In this document: positions 35,388-44,911 of the stretch, one piece after another
Numbering within the stretch: the first letter of the stretch is position 1
Layout of the letters: each line of letters opens with the position of its first letter
NCBI RefSeq assembly: GCF_007670255.1
Contig: NZ_SZVS01000005.1
Span: 1 to 64,000, forward strand
Direction of reading: 5' to 3'
DNA: 64,000 nt
Origin: Paenarthrobacter nicotinovorans
GTDB taxonomy: Bacteria > Actinomycetota > Actinomycetes > Actinomycetales > Micrococcaceae
The notes under the pieces: model-generated
The model's database searches: none
Told to the model about the DNA's origin: nothing
What the model saw: the letters and a program-made list of their open reading frames with translations, nothing else
Made by a program: the position numbers and the translations under genes

Positions 35388-37420
35388 CGCAGGAACGCTG
35401 CCGCGACTCCGGCGTCCACGGGGATGTGCAGGCCGGTGGTGTGGGAGAGTTCGTTGCTGGTGAGCACGGCTGCTGCGTTGGCCACGTGTTCGGGGAGGAC
35501 TTCGCGTTTGAGCAGCGTGCGTTGGGCGTAGTACTCGCCCAGTTTTTCCTCGTCCACGCCGTAGACCGCTGCGCGTTTGGCTCCCCAGCCGCCGGCGAAG
35601 ATCCCGGAGCCGCGGACCACGCCGTCGGGGTTGATGCCGTTGACGCGGATGCCGTGATCGCCCAGTTCCGCAGCTAACAAACGCACCTGGTGGGCTTGGT
35701 CGGCTTTGGTGGCGGAGTAGGCGATGTTGTTCGGGCCAGCGAACACGGAGTTCTTGGAGGAGATGTAGATGATGTCCCCGCCCAAGCCCTGGTCGATCAT
35801 GACCTTCGCCGCGGCTTTGGAGACCAGGAACGAGCCCTTTGCCATGACGTTGTGCTGCAGGTCCCAGTCCTTCTCGGTGGTTTCCAGCAGCGGCTTGGAG
35901 ATGGACAGGCCGGCGTTATTGACCACCAGATCCAGGCCACCGAACGCGAGCACGGCCTCTTGGATCGCGGCGGCGATTTGGGCTTCGTCGGTCACATCGG
36001 CCTGGACGCCGATGGCGACGTCGGGTCCGCCCAGTTCCTCGGCGACGGCTTGGGCGTTCTCAAGGTTCAGGTCGGCAATCACGACGCACGCGCCGTCGGA
36101 CGCCAGCCGGGTGGCGATCGCCTTGCCGATGCCGGAAGCGGCGCCGGTGACCAGCGCGATGCGGGTCGCGTGGGACTTGGGCTTGGGCATGCGGGCGAGC
36201 TTGGCCTCTTCCATGGCCCAGTACTCGATGCGGAACTTCTCGGATTCCTCGATCGGGGCGTAGCTGGAGATCGCCTCGGCGCCGCGCATCACGTTGATCG
36301 CGTTGAGGTAGAACTCGCCGGCCACACGGGCGGTCTGCTTGTCCTTGCCGAAGGAGAACATACCCACTCCGGGGATGAGCACGATCGCCGGGTCCGCGCC
36401 ACGCAGCGCGGGTGAATCTGCGTCGGCATGGCGGTCGTAGTAGGCCTGGTAGTCCTGCCGGTAGGCGGCGTGAAGCTCCTTCAGCCGGGCCACCGAGTCT
36501 TCGATGGACGCGTCCGCGGGCAGGTCGAGGATGAGGGGCTTGACCTTGGTGCGGAGGAAGTGGTCCGGGCAAGAGGTGCCGAGCGCACCAAGGCGCGGGT
36601 GCTCGGTCGCGGCGAGGAAGTCAAGGACGACGGCGTCATCGCTGAAGTGCCCCAGCTGCGGTTTGTCGGTGGAGGCCAGGCCGCGGATCACCGGGGCCAA
36701 CGCTGCTGCCTTGGCCCTGCGCTCAGTTTCGGGGAGGGCGCCGTAGCCCGGCAGGGCAGGACCGAAGGGCTGTTCCTTCCCGTTCGCGGCGATGTACTTC
36801 TCGGCGGTGTCGATGATCCAGAGGGAGTTGGCCTCGGCCTCCTCGCTCGTGGCGCCCCAGGCCGTGATGCCGTGCCCGCCCAGGATGGTGCCGATCGCCT
36901 GCGGGTTGGCTTCCTTGATCGCGGCGATGTCCAAGCCGAGCTGGAAACCGGGACGACGCCAGGGAACCCACACCACCTTGTCACCGAAAATCTTGGACGT
37001 GAGCGCTTCGCCGTCCACCGCCGTCGCGATCGCGATACCCGAGTCCGGGTGCAGGTGGTCAACGTGCCCGGCGTCCACCAGCCCGTGCATGGCGGTATCG
37101 ATCGACGGCGCGGCGCCGCCCTTGCCGTGCAGGCAGTAATCGAACGCGGCCACCATCTCGTCTTCGCGCTCGACGCCGGGGTAAACGGACTTCAGCGCCT
37201 GGAGCCGGTCCAGCCGGAGTACAGCAAGGTTCTCGGCCTTCAGGGTGCCGAGGTCGCCGCCGGATCCCTTGACCCAGAGGAGTTCGACGTCCTGGCCGGT
37301 GACCGGGTCCTTTTCGGTGCCCTTCGCGGAGGTGTTGCCGCCGGCGAAGTTGGTGTTTCGCTTGTCCGCGCCGAGGCGGTTGGAACGGGAAATCAGCTCT
37401 TCAACAGTCTTGTTGCTCAT
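35384..37420 (-). CDS. Rhamnulose-1-P aldolase / short-chain dehydrogenase fusion
   Basis: 678 residues, two enzymes in one chain. The N-terminal class II aldolase part (about 1-400) has metal-binding HVDHLHPDSGIAI and GGHGITAWG; it splits rhamnulose 1-phosphate into DHAP and L-lactaldehyde. The C-terminal SDR part (about 420-678) has TGAASGIGKAIAT and the active-site YSATK, and would oxidise lactaldehyde. This matches the known RhaD-aldolase/alcohol-dehydrogenase family. The ATG at 37420 lies 5 bp after the rhaI stop and is preferred to an upstream one at 37438 inside rhaI. Confidence 0.95.
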   Translation of the reverse strand: MSNKTVEELISRSNRLGADKRNTNFAGGNTSAKGTEKDPVTGQDVELLWVKGSGGDLGTLKAENLAVLRLDRLQALKSVYPGVEREDEMVAAFDYCLHGKGGAAPSIDTAMHGLVDAGHVDHLHPDSGIAIATAVDGEALTSKIFGDKVVWVPWRRPGFQLGLDIAAIKEANPQAIGTILGGHGITAWGATSEEAEANSLWIIDTAEKYIAANGKEQPFGPALPGYGALPETERRAKAAALAPVIRGLASTDKPQLGHFSDDAVVLDFLAATEHPRLGALGTSCPDHFLRTKVKPLILDLPADASIEDSVARLKELHAAYRQDYQAYYDRHADADSPALRGADPAIVLIPGVGMFSFGKDKQTARVAGEFYLNAINVMRGAEAISSYAPIEESEKFRIEYWAMEEAKLARMPKPKSHATRIALVTGAASGIGKAIATRLASDGACVVIADLNLENAQAVAEELGGPDVAIGVQADVTDEAQIAAAIQEAVLAFGGLDLVVNNAGLSISKPLLETTEKDWDLQHNVMAKGSFLVSKAAAKVMIDQGLGGDIIYISSKNSVFAGPNNIAYSATKADQAHQVRLLAAELGDHGIRVNGINPDGVVRGSGIFAGGWGAKRAAVYGVDEEKLGEYYAQRTLLKREVLPEHVANAAAVLTSNELSHTTGLHIPVDAGVAAAFLR

Positions 37421-37425
37421 TAGAA

Positions 37426-38592
37426 TTAAGCGCCCCATCCGGCTTGCTGGCCGCCTGCGCGGTCCTCGTTGATCTTCTTCTGGTAACCGCTGGCCTTGTA
37501 GGCAGCGATCGGGTCGGCGGGCAGGCCGCGGGATTCACGCCACTCGGCCAGGACCGGGCGGACATCGGTGTAGAAGGCATCGTTGAAAATGCCGTTCGCG
37601 GCCAGTACATCCCCTGCACGCTGGGCCTCGTTCAACGCGGCGGTGTCCACCAACAGGGCACGGGCGGTCATTTCCTGAACGTTGAGCACCGAACGGATCT
37701 GTCCCGGGATCTTCTCCTCCAGGTTGTGGCACTGGTCCAACATCAACGCGACACCGGAGTCCCTCCCGAAGCCGCCGCCGCGGATGACCTCGTGCATGAT
37801 GCGGAACAACTGGAACGGATCAGCCGCGCCAACAATCAGATCGTCATCGGCGTAGAAGCGGGAGTTGAAATCGAACGACCCCAGCTTGCCCAAGCGCAGG
37901 AGCTGCATCACGATGAACTCGATGTTGGTGCCCGGGGCGTGGTGGCCGGTGTCCAGGCACACGAACGCCTTCTCGCCCAAGGCCAGGGTCTGCGCGTAGG
38001 AGGTACCCCAGTCCGGAACATCGGTGTGGTAGAAAGAGGGCTCGAAGAACTTGTACTCCAACACCAGTCGCTGCTCGTCACCCAGGGCAGCGTAGATTTC
38101 CTGCAGGCTTTCCGCGAGCCGGTCCTGCCGGCCGCGCATGTCGTCCTGGCCCGGGTAGTTGGTGCCGTCAGCCAGCCAGATCTTCAGATCGCGGGAGCCC
38201 GTGGCGTGCATGATTTCGATGCACTCCAGGTGGTGCCCGATCGCGCGGCGGCGGACTGAGTCGTTGGACGAAGTCAGGGAACCGAACTTGTACTCGTCAT
38301 CCTGGAAGGTGTTGGAGTTGATGGTGCCCAAACCAACGCCGAGCCCTTCGGCATACGAACGCAGGGCGGAGTAGTCATCCACCTTGTCCCACGGGATGTG
38401 CAGCGCAACAGTAGGTGCGAGCCCCGTGAGCTCGTGAACCTTCGCGGCGTCGGCGATCTTTTCCTGGACGGTGCGAGGCGTACCCGGGGTGCCGAAGACC
38501 TTGAACCGGGTCCCCGAATTCCCGTAGGCCCAGGACGGCACTTCGATGGCCAATTCTCCCAAGCGGCCCAGGGCCGATTCTGTGGTGTTCAT
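37426..38592 (-). CDS. rhaI: L-rhamnose isomerase, Gram-positive type
   Basis: 388 residues, the TIM-barrel sugar isomerase (RhaI type) converting L-rhamnose to L-rhamnulose, not the E. coli RhaA type. Metal-binding segments include LVLEYKFFEPSFYHTD, VCLDTGHHAPGTN and FDFNSRFYADDDLIVGAADPFQ. Overlaps rhaM by 4 bp upstream; followed by the aldolase fusion. Confidence 0.95.
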   Translation of the reverse strand: MNTTESALGRLGELAIEVPSWAYGNSGTRFKVFGTPGTPRTVQEKIADAAKVHELTGLAPTVALHIPWDKVDDYSALRSYAEGLGVGLGTINSNTFQDDEYKFGSLTSSNDSVRRRAIGHHLECIEIMHATGSRDLKIWLADGTNYPGQDDMRGRQDRLAESLQEIYAALGDEQRLVLEYKFFEPSFYHTDVPDWGTSYAQTLALGEKAFVCLDTGHHAPGTNIEFIVMQLLRLGKLGSFDFNSRFYADDDLIVGAADPFQLFRIMHEVIRGGGFGRDSGVALMLDQCHNLEEKIPGQIRSVLNVQEMTARALLVDTAALNEAQRAGDVLAANGIFNDAFYTDVRPVLAEWRESRGLPADPIAAYKASGYQKKINEDRAGGQQAGWGA

Positions 38593-38963
38593 GCTTGTTC
38601 CTTCTGATGGGTAGGGGCGTTGCCGGCTTCAGAAGCCGAAGCCAGTTGGTCTTCCAGGTTGAAAACTTCCTCGACGATTTCGAAGCCCTCGTCTGGAGGG
38701 ACATTGCTGTCGGCGAAGAGGCTGGCCATCTCGGCCTGCCAGCGTGCGTTGACGTCGGTGAGAGCCATGCGGGCCTGTGCGGCCTCGTAGTCTTCGCACT
38801 CCAGGTAGCCGATGAGTTGGCCGTCCGGCGCCAGGAAAAGGGAGTAGTTGTTCCACCCCGAATCTTTCAGGGCGCGGAGCATCTCGGGCCATACGGCCGC
38901 GTGGCGTCGCTTGTACTCGTCCATCAACTCCGGCTGGACGGAGGAGCGGAAACATACCCTCAT
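38589..38963 (-). CDS. rhaM: L-rhamnose mutarotase
   Basis: 124 residues. Interconverts alpha and beta L-rhamnose, supplying the isomerase. Family features: RHAAVWPEMLRALKDSGW and YSLFLAPDGQLIGYLE. The C-terminal 15-20 residues are extra. First gene of the rha operon; the ATG at 38963 has a ggaga site 5 bp upstream, and the LacI operators lie just behind it. Confidence 0.94.
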   Translation of the reverse strand: MRVCFRSSVQPELMDEYKRRHAAVWPEMLRALKDSGWNNYSLFLAPDGQLIGYLECEDYEAAQARMALTDVNARWQAEMASLFADSNVPPDEGFEIVEEVFNLEDQLASASEAGNAPTHQKEQA

Positions 38964-38985
38964 GCGGATCTCCGGGTCACTCGTC

Positions 38986-39036
38986 TTTGAATCGTTTCAT
39001 TTGTTACGATTCAAATTACCCTCGGGCAAACGAGGG
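38986..39036. promoter_or_regulatory. Paired LacI-type operators of the rha operon
   Basis: Two 12-bp near-palindromes, tgaatcgtttca (38988-38999) and tgttacgattca (39002-39013), 14 bp centre to centre, also form an outer inverted repeat tttgaatcgt/acgattcaaa. A further ccctcg/cgaggg hairpin is at 39019-39036. They lie between rhaM and the divergent LacI gene, the expected target of that repressor. Confidence 0.75.
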
Positions 39037-39096
39037 TGTCAAGACGTTACTGACCCTTTGACTTGAGTTGGTGACGAGCCAGCGAGAACGGAACGC

Positions 39097-40113
39097 ATGT
39101 CCCAAACAGCCAGCATCAAGGACGTTGCCACACACGCCAACGTTGCCGTGGGCACAGTCTCGAACGTGCTGAATTATCCGGACAGGGTTTCCGCCAAGAC
39201 CAAAGAGCGCGTCCTCAAATCGATCGCAGAGCTGGGTTTTGTGCGCAATGACGCCGCCCGCCAACTTCGCGCCGGCCAAAGCCGCACCATTGGCTTGGTG
39301 GTGCTGGATGTCGGCAACCCCTTCTTTTCCTCAGTAGCCCGCGCGGCCGAAGACGCCGCCACCGCGCTGGGGAGCGTTGTGCTGGTAGGGGACAGTGGGC
39401 AGGACGCCTCGCGGGAAGCGCACTACATGGATCTCTTCCAGGAGCAGCGCGTGCAAGGGTTGCTCCTGTCTCCCGTGGGCGACGTCGCCGATCGGATTGA
39501 CAACCTTCGTGAACGTGGCGTGCCGACTGTCCTGGTGGACCAGCTTGCCGACACGGAACGCTGCAGCTCAGTTTCCGTCGATGATGAGGAAGGCGGCTAT
39601 CTGGCGGCCAAACACCTGCTGGACATCGGCCGCCGTCGTCTGGTTTTCGTCGGAAGTCCCGCGATCCGCCAGGTGGCGCATCGCCTCAAAGGCGCGCAGC
39701 GGGCGGCCGCTGAGGTGGCGGGAGCGTCCATCGAAGTGCTCGACTCTGCCGGGCAAACGGTGCTGGCCGGGCGTCAGGTGGGCAACGATCTTGTGGAGCG
39801 TGCACCGGAGGAGCGCCCGGATGCTGTCTTCTGCTCCAATGATCTGCTTGCGCTCGGAGTCATGCAGTCCCTGACCATGCTGCGCACCGTCCGCATCCCT
39901 GAGGACATTGCCCTGATCGGGTACGACGACATCGATTTCGCAACCTCCGCCGTCGTTCCTTTGTCCTCCATCCGCCAGCCGACCGAGGCGCTGGGCCGGA
40001 CCGCCGTCGAGCTCCTCGCGGAAGAGCAGGAAAGCAACGGAACCAAGCACCGCGCCGTCGTCTTCACCCCGGAACTCGTGGTGCGCCAAAGCACCGCCGG
40101 CCCACCCAACTAG
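39097..40113 (+). CDS. LacI-family regulator, probable rhamnose repressor
   Basis: 338 residues. The N-terminal helix-turn-helix (SIKDVATHANVAVGTVSNVLNYPDRVS) and hinge are followed by a periplasmic-binding-like effector domain, with IGYDDIDFAT near the end. Divergent from the rhamnose operon, whose operators it is likely to bind. Its last codons (CCC AAC TAG) lie inside palindromic element copy C. Confidence 0.93.
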   Translation: MSQTASIKDVATHANVAVGTVSNVLNYPDRVSAKTKERVLKSIAELGFVRNDAARQLRAGQSRTIGLVVLDVGNPFFSSVARAAEDAATALGSVVLVGDSGQDASREAHYMDLFQEQRVQGLLLSPVGDVADRIDNLRERGVPTVLVDQLADTERCSSVSVDDEEGGYLAAKHLLDIGRRRLVFVGSPAIRQVAHRLKGAQRAAAEVAGASIEVLDSAGQTVLAGRQVGNDLVERAPEERPDAVFCSNDLLALGVMQSLTMLRTVRIPEDIALIGYDDIDFATSAVVPLSSIRQPTEALGRTAVELLAEEQESNGTKHRAVVFTPELVVRQSTAGPPN

Positions 40114-40174
40114 GGGACGGATAACGTTCCACTGACGGCTCAGAGCGACGTTATCTGTCCCCTAATTGGGTGGG
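40101..40174. repeat. Palindromic intergenic element, copy C
   Basis: 27-bp arms (40101-40127 and 40148-40174) with two mismatches that remain G-U pairable in RNA, 20-bp loop. It carries the stop codon of the LacI gene and separates two converging genes. Longest-armed copy of the family. Confidence 0.93.
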
Positions 40175-40175
40175 A

Positions 40176-41159
40176 TTACGACGCGCGGAGCCGGGCCAGG
40201 TACTCCACCGGCACCATCGCCTCGGGCTGCTTCGTCTGACGGAACAGGCCCGGGGTGGCGGCGGCCAGCCGGTCCGCTGAGCGGCCAAGGCACTGAATGA
40301 CACTGCTGATGGAGATACCCGCCTCCGTCTTCTGCCGCAATGCAGAGATATGCCTCCGGGCCGTGCAGCCGCGGATGCCCGTGGCTACGATCCCCTCCGT
40401 GGGGACGTGGTCCAGCGCGGGAACCAAGGCGACACCGAGCCCGGACCTGACCATGCTGCGGATGGCATCGTAATTGTTGCTGCGCACGCTGATACGGGGA
40501 GCGAACCCGCTTCCTGCGCATAGATGCCGGAGGCATGCGTCGCCCGACGACTCTTCCTTGGTGGACACCCAGTTCTCCCCAGCGAGATCCTGCATCGTAA
40601 TGTCGTCCGTTCCCGCCAAGCGGTGGCCCTCCGGAAGCAGCAGCACCAGCTCCTCGGCCAGCAGGGGGACGGACACCACATTGGCCGGCCACTTTTGCGG
40701 GACGAGGTCGTAGTGGAACACCACGGCCACATCCAGTGTCGAATCCCGGACCATGGCCGCAAGTTCCACGGGTCCGCTTTCCTCCAGTTCCACTGAGGAG
40801 TTCGCGTGCCTGCGGAGGTAGGAGGCCAACCCTCCCGGCAGGAGCCTTTGGCTGGCCGTGCTGAAGCTGCCCAGCCGCATGAGGCCGTAGTCGCCCTTGC
40901 TGAAGCCCTTCATGTCGTCTTCGAGCGCACCCAGGGCGTTGATGATGTCGTGGGCGCGTGCGGCCAGGAACTTGGCAGCCTCCGTGGGGCGGATGCTCTG
41001 GGCGTCGCGCTCAACCAGCGGCGCCTGCACGGCCCGCTCCAGCGCCGCCACCTGCTGCGAGACGGCCGAGCCGGTGTAGCCGATTTCGCGCGCGGCGTCG
41101 GCGAATGAGCCCGTACGGAGGACCACGGAGAGGGTGCGTAAATGAACTGGATTTAGCAT
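40176..41159 (-). CDS. LysR-family regulator
   Basis: 327 residues. The LysR helix-turn-helix is at residues 3-60 (LRTLSVVLRTGSFADAAREIGYTGSAVSQQVAALE), followed by the effector domain. The ATG at 41159 starts 7 bp after the M20 amidohydrolase stop and is preferred to the longer frame from 41279. It probably forms an operon with, and may regulate, that amidohydrolase. Confidence 0.92.
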   Translation of the reverse strand: MLNPVHLRTLSVVLRTGSFADAAREIGYTGSAVSQQVAALERAVQAPLVERDAQSIRPTEAAKFLAARAHDIINALGALEDDMKGFSKGDYGLMRLGSFSTASQRLLPGGLASYLRRHANSSVELEESGPVELAAMVRDSTLDVAVVFHYDLVPQKWPANVVSVPLLAEELVLLLPEGHRLAGTDDITMQDLAGENWVSTKEESSGDACLRHLCAGSGFAPRISVRSNNYDAIRSMVRSGLGVALVPALDHVPTEGIVATGIRGCTARRHISALRQKTEAGISISSVIQCLGRSADRLAAATPGLFRQTKQPEAMVPVEYLARLRAS

Positions 41160-41166
41160 GGCCTTG

Positions 41167-42447
41167 CTACTTCTGCGTCGGGGGCGTGAGCAGTTGTTCG
41201 ACATCAACGGCGCCGCCGGCGGCTTCAAAATCCAGCTGCACCTGCTCCCGGAGCCGGGCGTCGGCGAGGTAGTCGGCAATCGTCAGGGCCAACCCGACGG
41301 CGCCATCCACCACTGCGGCGTCGCCCACGGGACTGATGGAGTGCTGGCCGAACTCCTCCGTGTGCATCACGGCAGTTTCGCGGGAAATGCTCACTGTGGG
41401 ATGGATCGACGGGATTCGCAGGCTGACGTTGCCCAGATCCGTGGACCAGCCACCGCCCACCAGCTCAGTCTCGAATGTGATCCTCCGGCCCCGCGCGGAC
41501 ATATGCCCGTGGTACCGGGCCGCCAATGCGTTGTTGCTGCGGACGGGAAGATAAGCGGGGAATGGGTCCCAGTTGGTCTCGAGACGGGTGCCTGTCATCA
41601 GTGCCGCACCTTCCAGGATGTCCTGCACTTTCTGCGAGATGTCCACCAGACCTGCCGGGTCCAGGGAGCGGATTTCGACGACGGCGCGCGCCACGTGGGG
41701 GACAACGTTCACCGCCGTGCCGCCTTCCGTGATGAGGCAATGCAGGCGATCCGTGGCAGGGATGTGTTGGCGCAGGGCGGCGATCCCCTGGTACGCGGCT
41801 ACCACGGCGTCGAGGGCGTTGCGCCCCATATGCGGTGCCGACGACGCGTGGGCGGCCACCCCGTGGAAGGTTACTTCCACGTCGCGGACGGCAAGTGATG
41901 CAAAGGACGCAACCTCATATTCCCCGGTGAAGGGATGCAGCATCACGACGGCGTCGATGTCGTCGAAGGCGCCTGCCCTGGCCAGGAGTTCCTTGCCGTT
42001 TCCGTTCTCTTCTGCAGGCGTGCCGATCAGCACAACCGAGCCGCCCAGCTCTTCGACATGCGCGGCGACGCCGAGGAACGCCCCTACGGCCGCGGCGCAG
42101 ATGACGTTGTGCCCGCATCCGTGGCCCACCCCCGGAAGGGCATCGTATTCGGCAAGCACGGCCACCTTCGGGGAGCCTGAGCCCGCTTCGGCACGCAGCG
42201 AAGTGCGCAGGCCATACCGTCCCACCTGGACCGGATAGCCCCTGTAGCGGAGGAATTCGGCGGCGAAGGCTACGGAGAGACGTTCCTCGAAGCCGACTTC
42301 CGCGATGCCGTGGATTCCGTGGTTGAGTTCCTGGAGGTCCGGGGTGAGGTCATCGATGGTGGCAGTGATGTTCCTGGCAAGTGAGTCCGGGGCACCGAGG
42401 ATGCCGGTCAGGGCCAAGGGGGACGGGGGCGTATCCACGGGGTTCAC
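41167..42447 (-). CDS. M20 family amidohydrolase/peptidase
   Basis: 426 residues. Di-metal hydrolase with motifs LAEYDALPGVGHGCGHN, the general-base region TPAEENGNGKELL, and a central dimerisation domain (VEVTFHGVAAHASSAPH). The group removes acyl or carboxy-terminal groups from amino-acid conjugates (hippuricase/ACY1-like). It has no signal peptide. Lying beside an amino-acid ABC operon with RidA, it may hydrolyse an imported N-acyl amino acid (inference). Confidence 0.92.
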   Translation of the reverse strand: MNPVDTPPSPLALTGILGAPDSLARNITATIDDLTPDLQELNHGIHGIAEVGFEERLSVAFAAEFLRYRGYPVQVGRYGLRTSLRAEAGSGSPKVAVLAEYDALPGVGHGCGHNVICAAAVGAFLGVAAHVEELGGSVVLIGTPAEENGNGKELLARAGAFDDIDAVVMLHPFTGEYEVASFASLAVRDVEVTFHGVAAHASSAPHMGRNALDAVVAAYQGIAALRQHIPATDRLHCLITEGGTAVNVVPHVARAVVEIRSLDPAGLVDISQKVQDILEGAALMTGTRLETNWDPFPAYLPVRSNNALAARYHGHMSARGRRITFETELVGGGWSTDLGNVSLRIPSIHPTVSISRETAVMHTEEFGQHSISPVGDAAVVDGAVGLALTIADYLADARLREQVQLDFEAAGGAVDVEQLLTPPTQK

Positions 42448-42574
42448 GTGGCGTCCTTTCGGGGGAGGTAGGCCGGCCAGGCCGCGACGTCATTGTCGCC
42501 GGAGCTGGCTCGTTGTTTTACTTAAGATACATCCGAAAGTGCCTTAAGAACAGCTTATTGTGCAAGAATGATTC

Positions 42575-43492
42575 ATGACCGAAAAACCCCTCCCGGACGT
42601 CACCAGGCTGCGACTCCTCAACGAGGTCGCGAAGCAGGGGTCGCTTGCGGGCGCGGCCCGGGTCCTGGGCATCACGTCCTCGGCTGTCTCGCAGCAAATC
42701 AGCATCCTGGAACGTGAAACCGGCGTCCAGCTTTTGGACCGTTCATCAAGGGGCGTCGGGCTGACAGGTGCGGGGGAAATACTGGTGGAGCACGCACGCG
42801 CGGTGGTCCGGCTCCTGGAGGCAACCCGCGCCGAGATGGACCAGCTCAGCGGCGAGCTTGCCGGCCGGGTCCGGATCGGCTCCATTCCCTCCCTTGCCCG
42901 GAACGTACTGCTGCCGGTCGCCGAAAAGCTCGAGGTGACCGTTCCCGACGTCGAACTGACGGTCAACGTCGTGGAGCCGGTGGACAGCATCGAGCAATTG
43001 CTGAACGGCGCTTTGGACATTGCGATTGTGGACCTTTACGACAATGTGCCCGTCGCCTTCCCCGACTACCTGGTGACCAGGGAAGTCATGAGTGAGCCAT
43101 TGGCCTTGATCACTCCACCGGACTTTGTTGTGCCGCCACGGCTGAAGCTGACTGACCTCAAGAACGCAGACTGGGTGTTGACCCCCGAAGTGGGTGCCTG
43201 CGGACAGGCGGTCCGTTTCGCCTGCCGGAACGAGGGATTCGAACCCAACAGCCGGTGGGTTGTGGACGATCTCCTGCTCTTGGTCGAAGCCATTTCCCGG
43301 GGAAGGGGCATCTCTTTGCTTCCGCCATTTTCCGTGGACAGTGCGGTGGCGCCGGTGGGAATCCATACCTTCGACAAGCCCCGGATCCAACGACGGGTGC
43401 TCACGGTAACGCGCAGCAGCGACGCCCGGAGGCCAATCGTGAAAGCCGTCCTGGACGAAGTCCATGGGCTCCTGGGTGCCGCGGCCGCCTAA
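42575..43492 (+). CDS. LysR-family regulator
   Basis: 305 residues. The helix-turn-helix (LRLLNEVAKQGSLAGAARVLGITSSAVSQQISILE) is at about 11-45, followed by a LysR substrate-binding domain. Divergent from the M20 gene and upstream of the RidA-racemase-ABC operon, so it may control both directions. A gggcct/aggccc hairpin at 43511-43529 follows. Confidence 0.92.
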   Translation: MTEKPLPDVTRLRLLNEVAKQGSLAGAARVLGITSSAVSQQISILERETGVQLLDRSSRGVGLTGAGEILVEHARAVVRLLEATRAEMDQLSGELAGRVRIGSIPSLARNVLLPVAEKLEVTVPDVELTVNVVEPVDSIEQLLNGALDIAIVDLYDNVPVAFPDYLVTREVMSEPLALITPPDFVVPPRLKLTDLKNADWVLTPEVGACGQAVRFACRNEGFEPNSRWVVDDLLLLVEAISRGRGISLLPPFSVDSAVAPVGIHTFDKPRIQRRVLTVTRSSDARRPIVKAVLDEVHGLLGAAAA

Positions 43493-43606
43493 GCCGCCAG
43501 GGCCGCCGTCGGGCCTTTAACCCAGGCCCAAGAATCTCTTGCGGCAGCCCCAGCAAACCTCGTTCTGCAAGCCGGTCAAACCCCCTTTTTTCGTTCCATG
43601 CTTGAA

Positions 43607-43624
43607 GTGATCAGTGACGATCAC
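43607..43624 (+). promoter_or_regulatory. Operator-like inverted repeat before ridA operon
   Basis: gtgatc-agtgac-gatcac, perfect 6-bp arms, just before the ribosome site aaaggag of the ridA-like gene. Possible regulator binding site, GntR-like in form. Confidence 0.45.
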
Positions 43625-43643
43625 CACAAAGGAGAAACGAAAA

Positions 43644-44145
43644 ATGACCACCCTCGAACGACGCTTCGCAGAGGTTCCCGGACACTGGCAGGTGCCAGGC
43701 CACTTCAAGATCAACCACAGCCACGGCATCCGCGTTGGGGACATGATTTATGTGGGTGGCCAGGAGGACCTCGACGCTGACGGCAACGTCAACAACCCCG
43801 GCGACATCGTGGCCCAGTGCAAGAACGTCATGGAGTCCCTGAAGCGGGTCATCGAAAGCCTCGGCGGAACCATGGGCGACGTCGTCCAGTTCAACACCTT
43901 CTACGCCGGCGAGCTCAGCTACGAAGAATGGCAGCGTACCTACGACATCCGCTTCAGCTACTTCCCGGCCCCCCGGACCCACGGCGACCGGCATCCTGAT
44001 CGGCGAGGAGCTGAACCTGCCGGGCATCCGGGTGGAGGTCAACGCCGTCGCCATCGTCGGCAGTGCCGCCACCCGCGTAGAAGCGTTCGACGGCGGCAGC
44101 CAGGCAACGCTCGACGTTCCCGTGGAGGTGGCCGGCAATGACTGA
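43644..44145 (+). pseudogene. RidA family protein, frameshifted
   Basis: RidA proteins hydrolyse reactive enamine/imine intermediates of amino-acid catabolism. The first 110 residues (IRVGDMIYVGGQEDL; MESLKRVIESLGGTMGDVVQFNTFYAG) are clearly RidA-like, but the reading frame breaks in the six-C run at 43969-43974. Deleting one C restores the expected continuation GPTATGILIGEELNLPGIRVEV to a TGA at 44143-44145. In the sequence as given, the frame turns into Arg/Gly-rich nonsense ending at 44141. Genuine mutation, sequencing error or slippage cannot be told apart here. The start ATG 43644 follows aaaggag. Confidence 0.8.
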
Positions 44146-44911
44146 AGTCAAGCCCCAGCTTGGCGTCATCCTCTGCGACCTCGACTCGTATCCGGTGGAC
44201 TACGTGGAATGCCTCACCCCGGATGCGCCCGGCATCAGTGACAACCCCGTAGGCTTCTTCGAGAATCCCGCCAGCTGGCAGGGCCTTCCCGTGGCCTACG
44301 CGGTGGCGCGGGGTGCCCGGGTGGAGCCTCTTGTGAACGGTGAGCCTGAAGCTGTGGAGGCCTTCTGGAAGGCGAGCAAGAAGCTTGCGCACTGCCCCTT
44401 GGTCATCACCGACTGCGGCTTCTTCTTCTACGCCCGCAAGGACAAGCGCCAGACGACCAACGTCATCACCAGTGGGCTGGATCTGCTCCCCATCGCTTCG
44501 GTACTGTCCAGCGGCTACATCGGTGTGTTGACCGTCTCGGAGTCACTGGCCACCAAGCTGTTGGCCGATCACCCCCTGTCGCCACAGATCGTCATCGCCG
44601 GCATGGAAGGCGAGCCTGGCTGGGCAACCATGCTGACCAACGATCACGCGCTGGGCAACGGCTGGGACCAAGCCTTGCTGAAGGAGGGCGTCGCCAGGGT
44701 GGTCAAGCGTGAGTTCGGGCCCGGTGGCCGCTTCGCCGACGTCGGTGTCCTGGTCCTTGAATGCACGTTGTTGCCCGAATTCCGCCAAGAGATCCGCAAA
44801 TACACCAACGTGCCGATCCTCGATATCGCCTCTTTTGCGTTGAACGCCCTGGGCAAAGGGTTCGACGCCGGTGCGGCACCGGCGCCTGTCGGCGCCGCCT
44901 TGAGCCAATGA
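44138..44911 (+). CDS. Asp/Glu or hydantoin racemase-like protein
   Basis: 257 residues of the aspartate/glutamate racemase superfamily, cofactor-free racemases with two catalytic cysteines. Candidates here are the Cys in VITDCGFF (about 93) and that in [12 protein letters not shown] (about 210). The start overlaps the restored ridA frame, and the stop overlaps the ABC ATPase start by 4 bp. In this operon it may interconvert stereoisomers of an imported amino acid or hydantoin. Confidence 0.75.
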   Translation: MTEVKPQLGVILCDLDSYPVDYVECLTPDAPGISDNPVGFFENPASWQGLPVAYAVARGARVEPLVNGEPEAVEAFWKASKKLAHCPLVITDCGFFFYARKDKRQTTNVITSGLDLLPIASVLSSGYIGVLTVSESLATKLLADHPLSPQIVIAGMEGEPGWATMLTNDHALGNGWDQALLKEGVARVVKREFGPGGRFADVGVLVLECTLLPEFRQEIRKYTNVPILDIASFALNALGKGFDAGAAPAPVGAALSQ

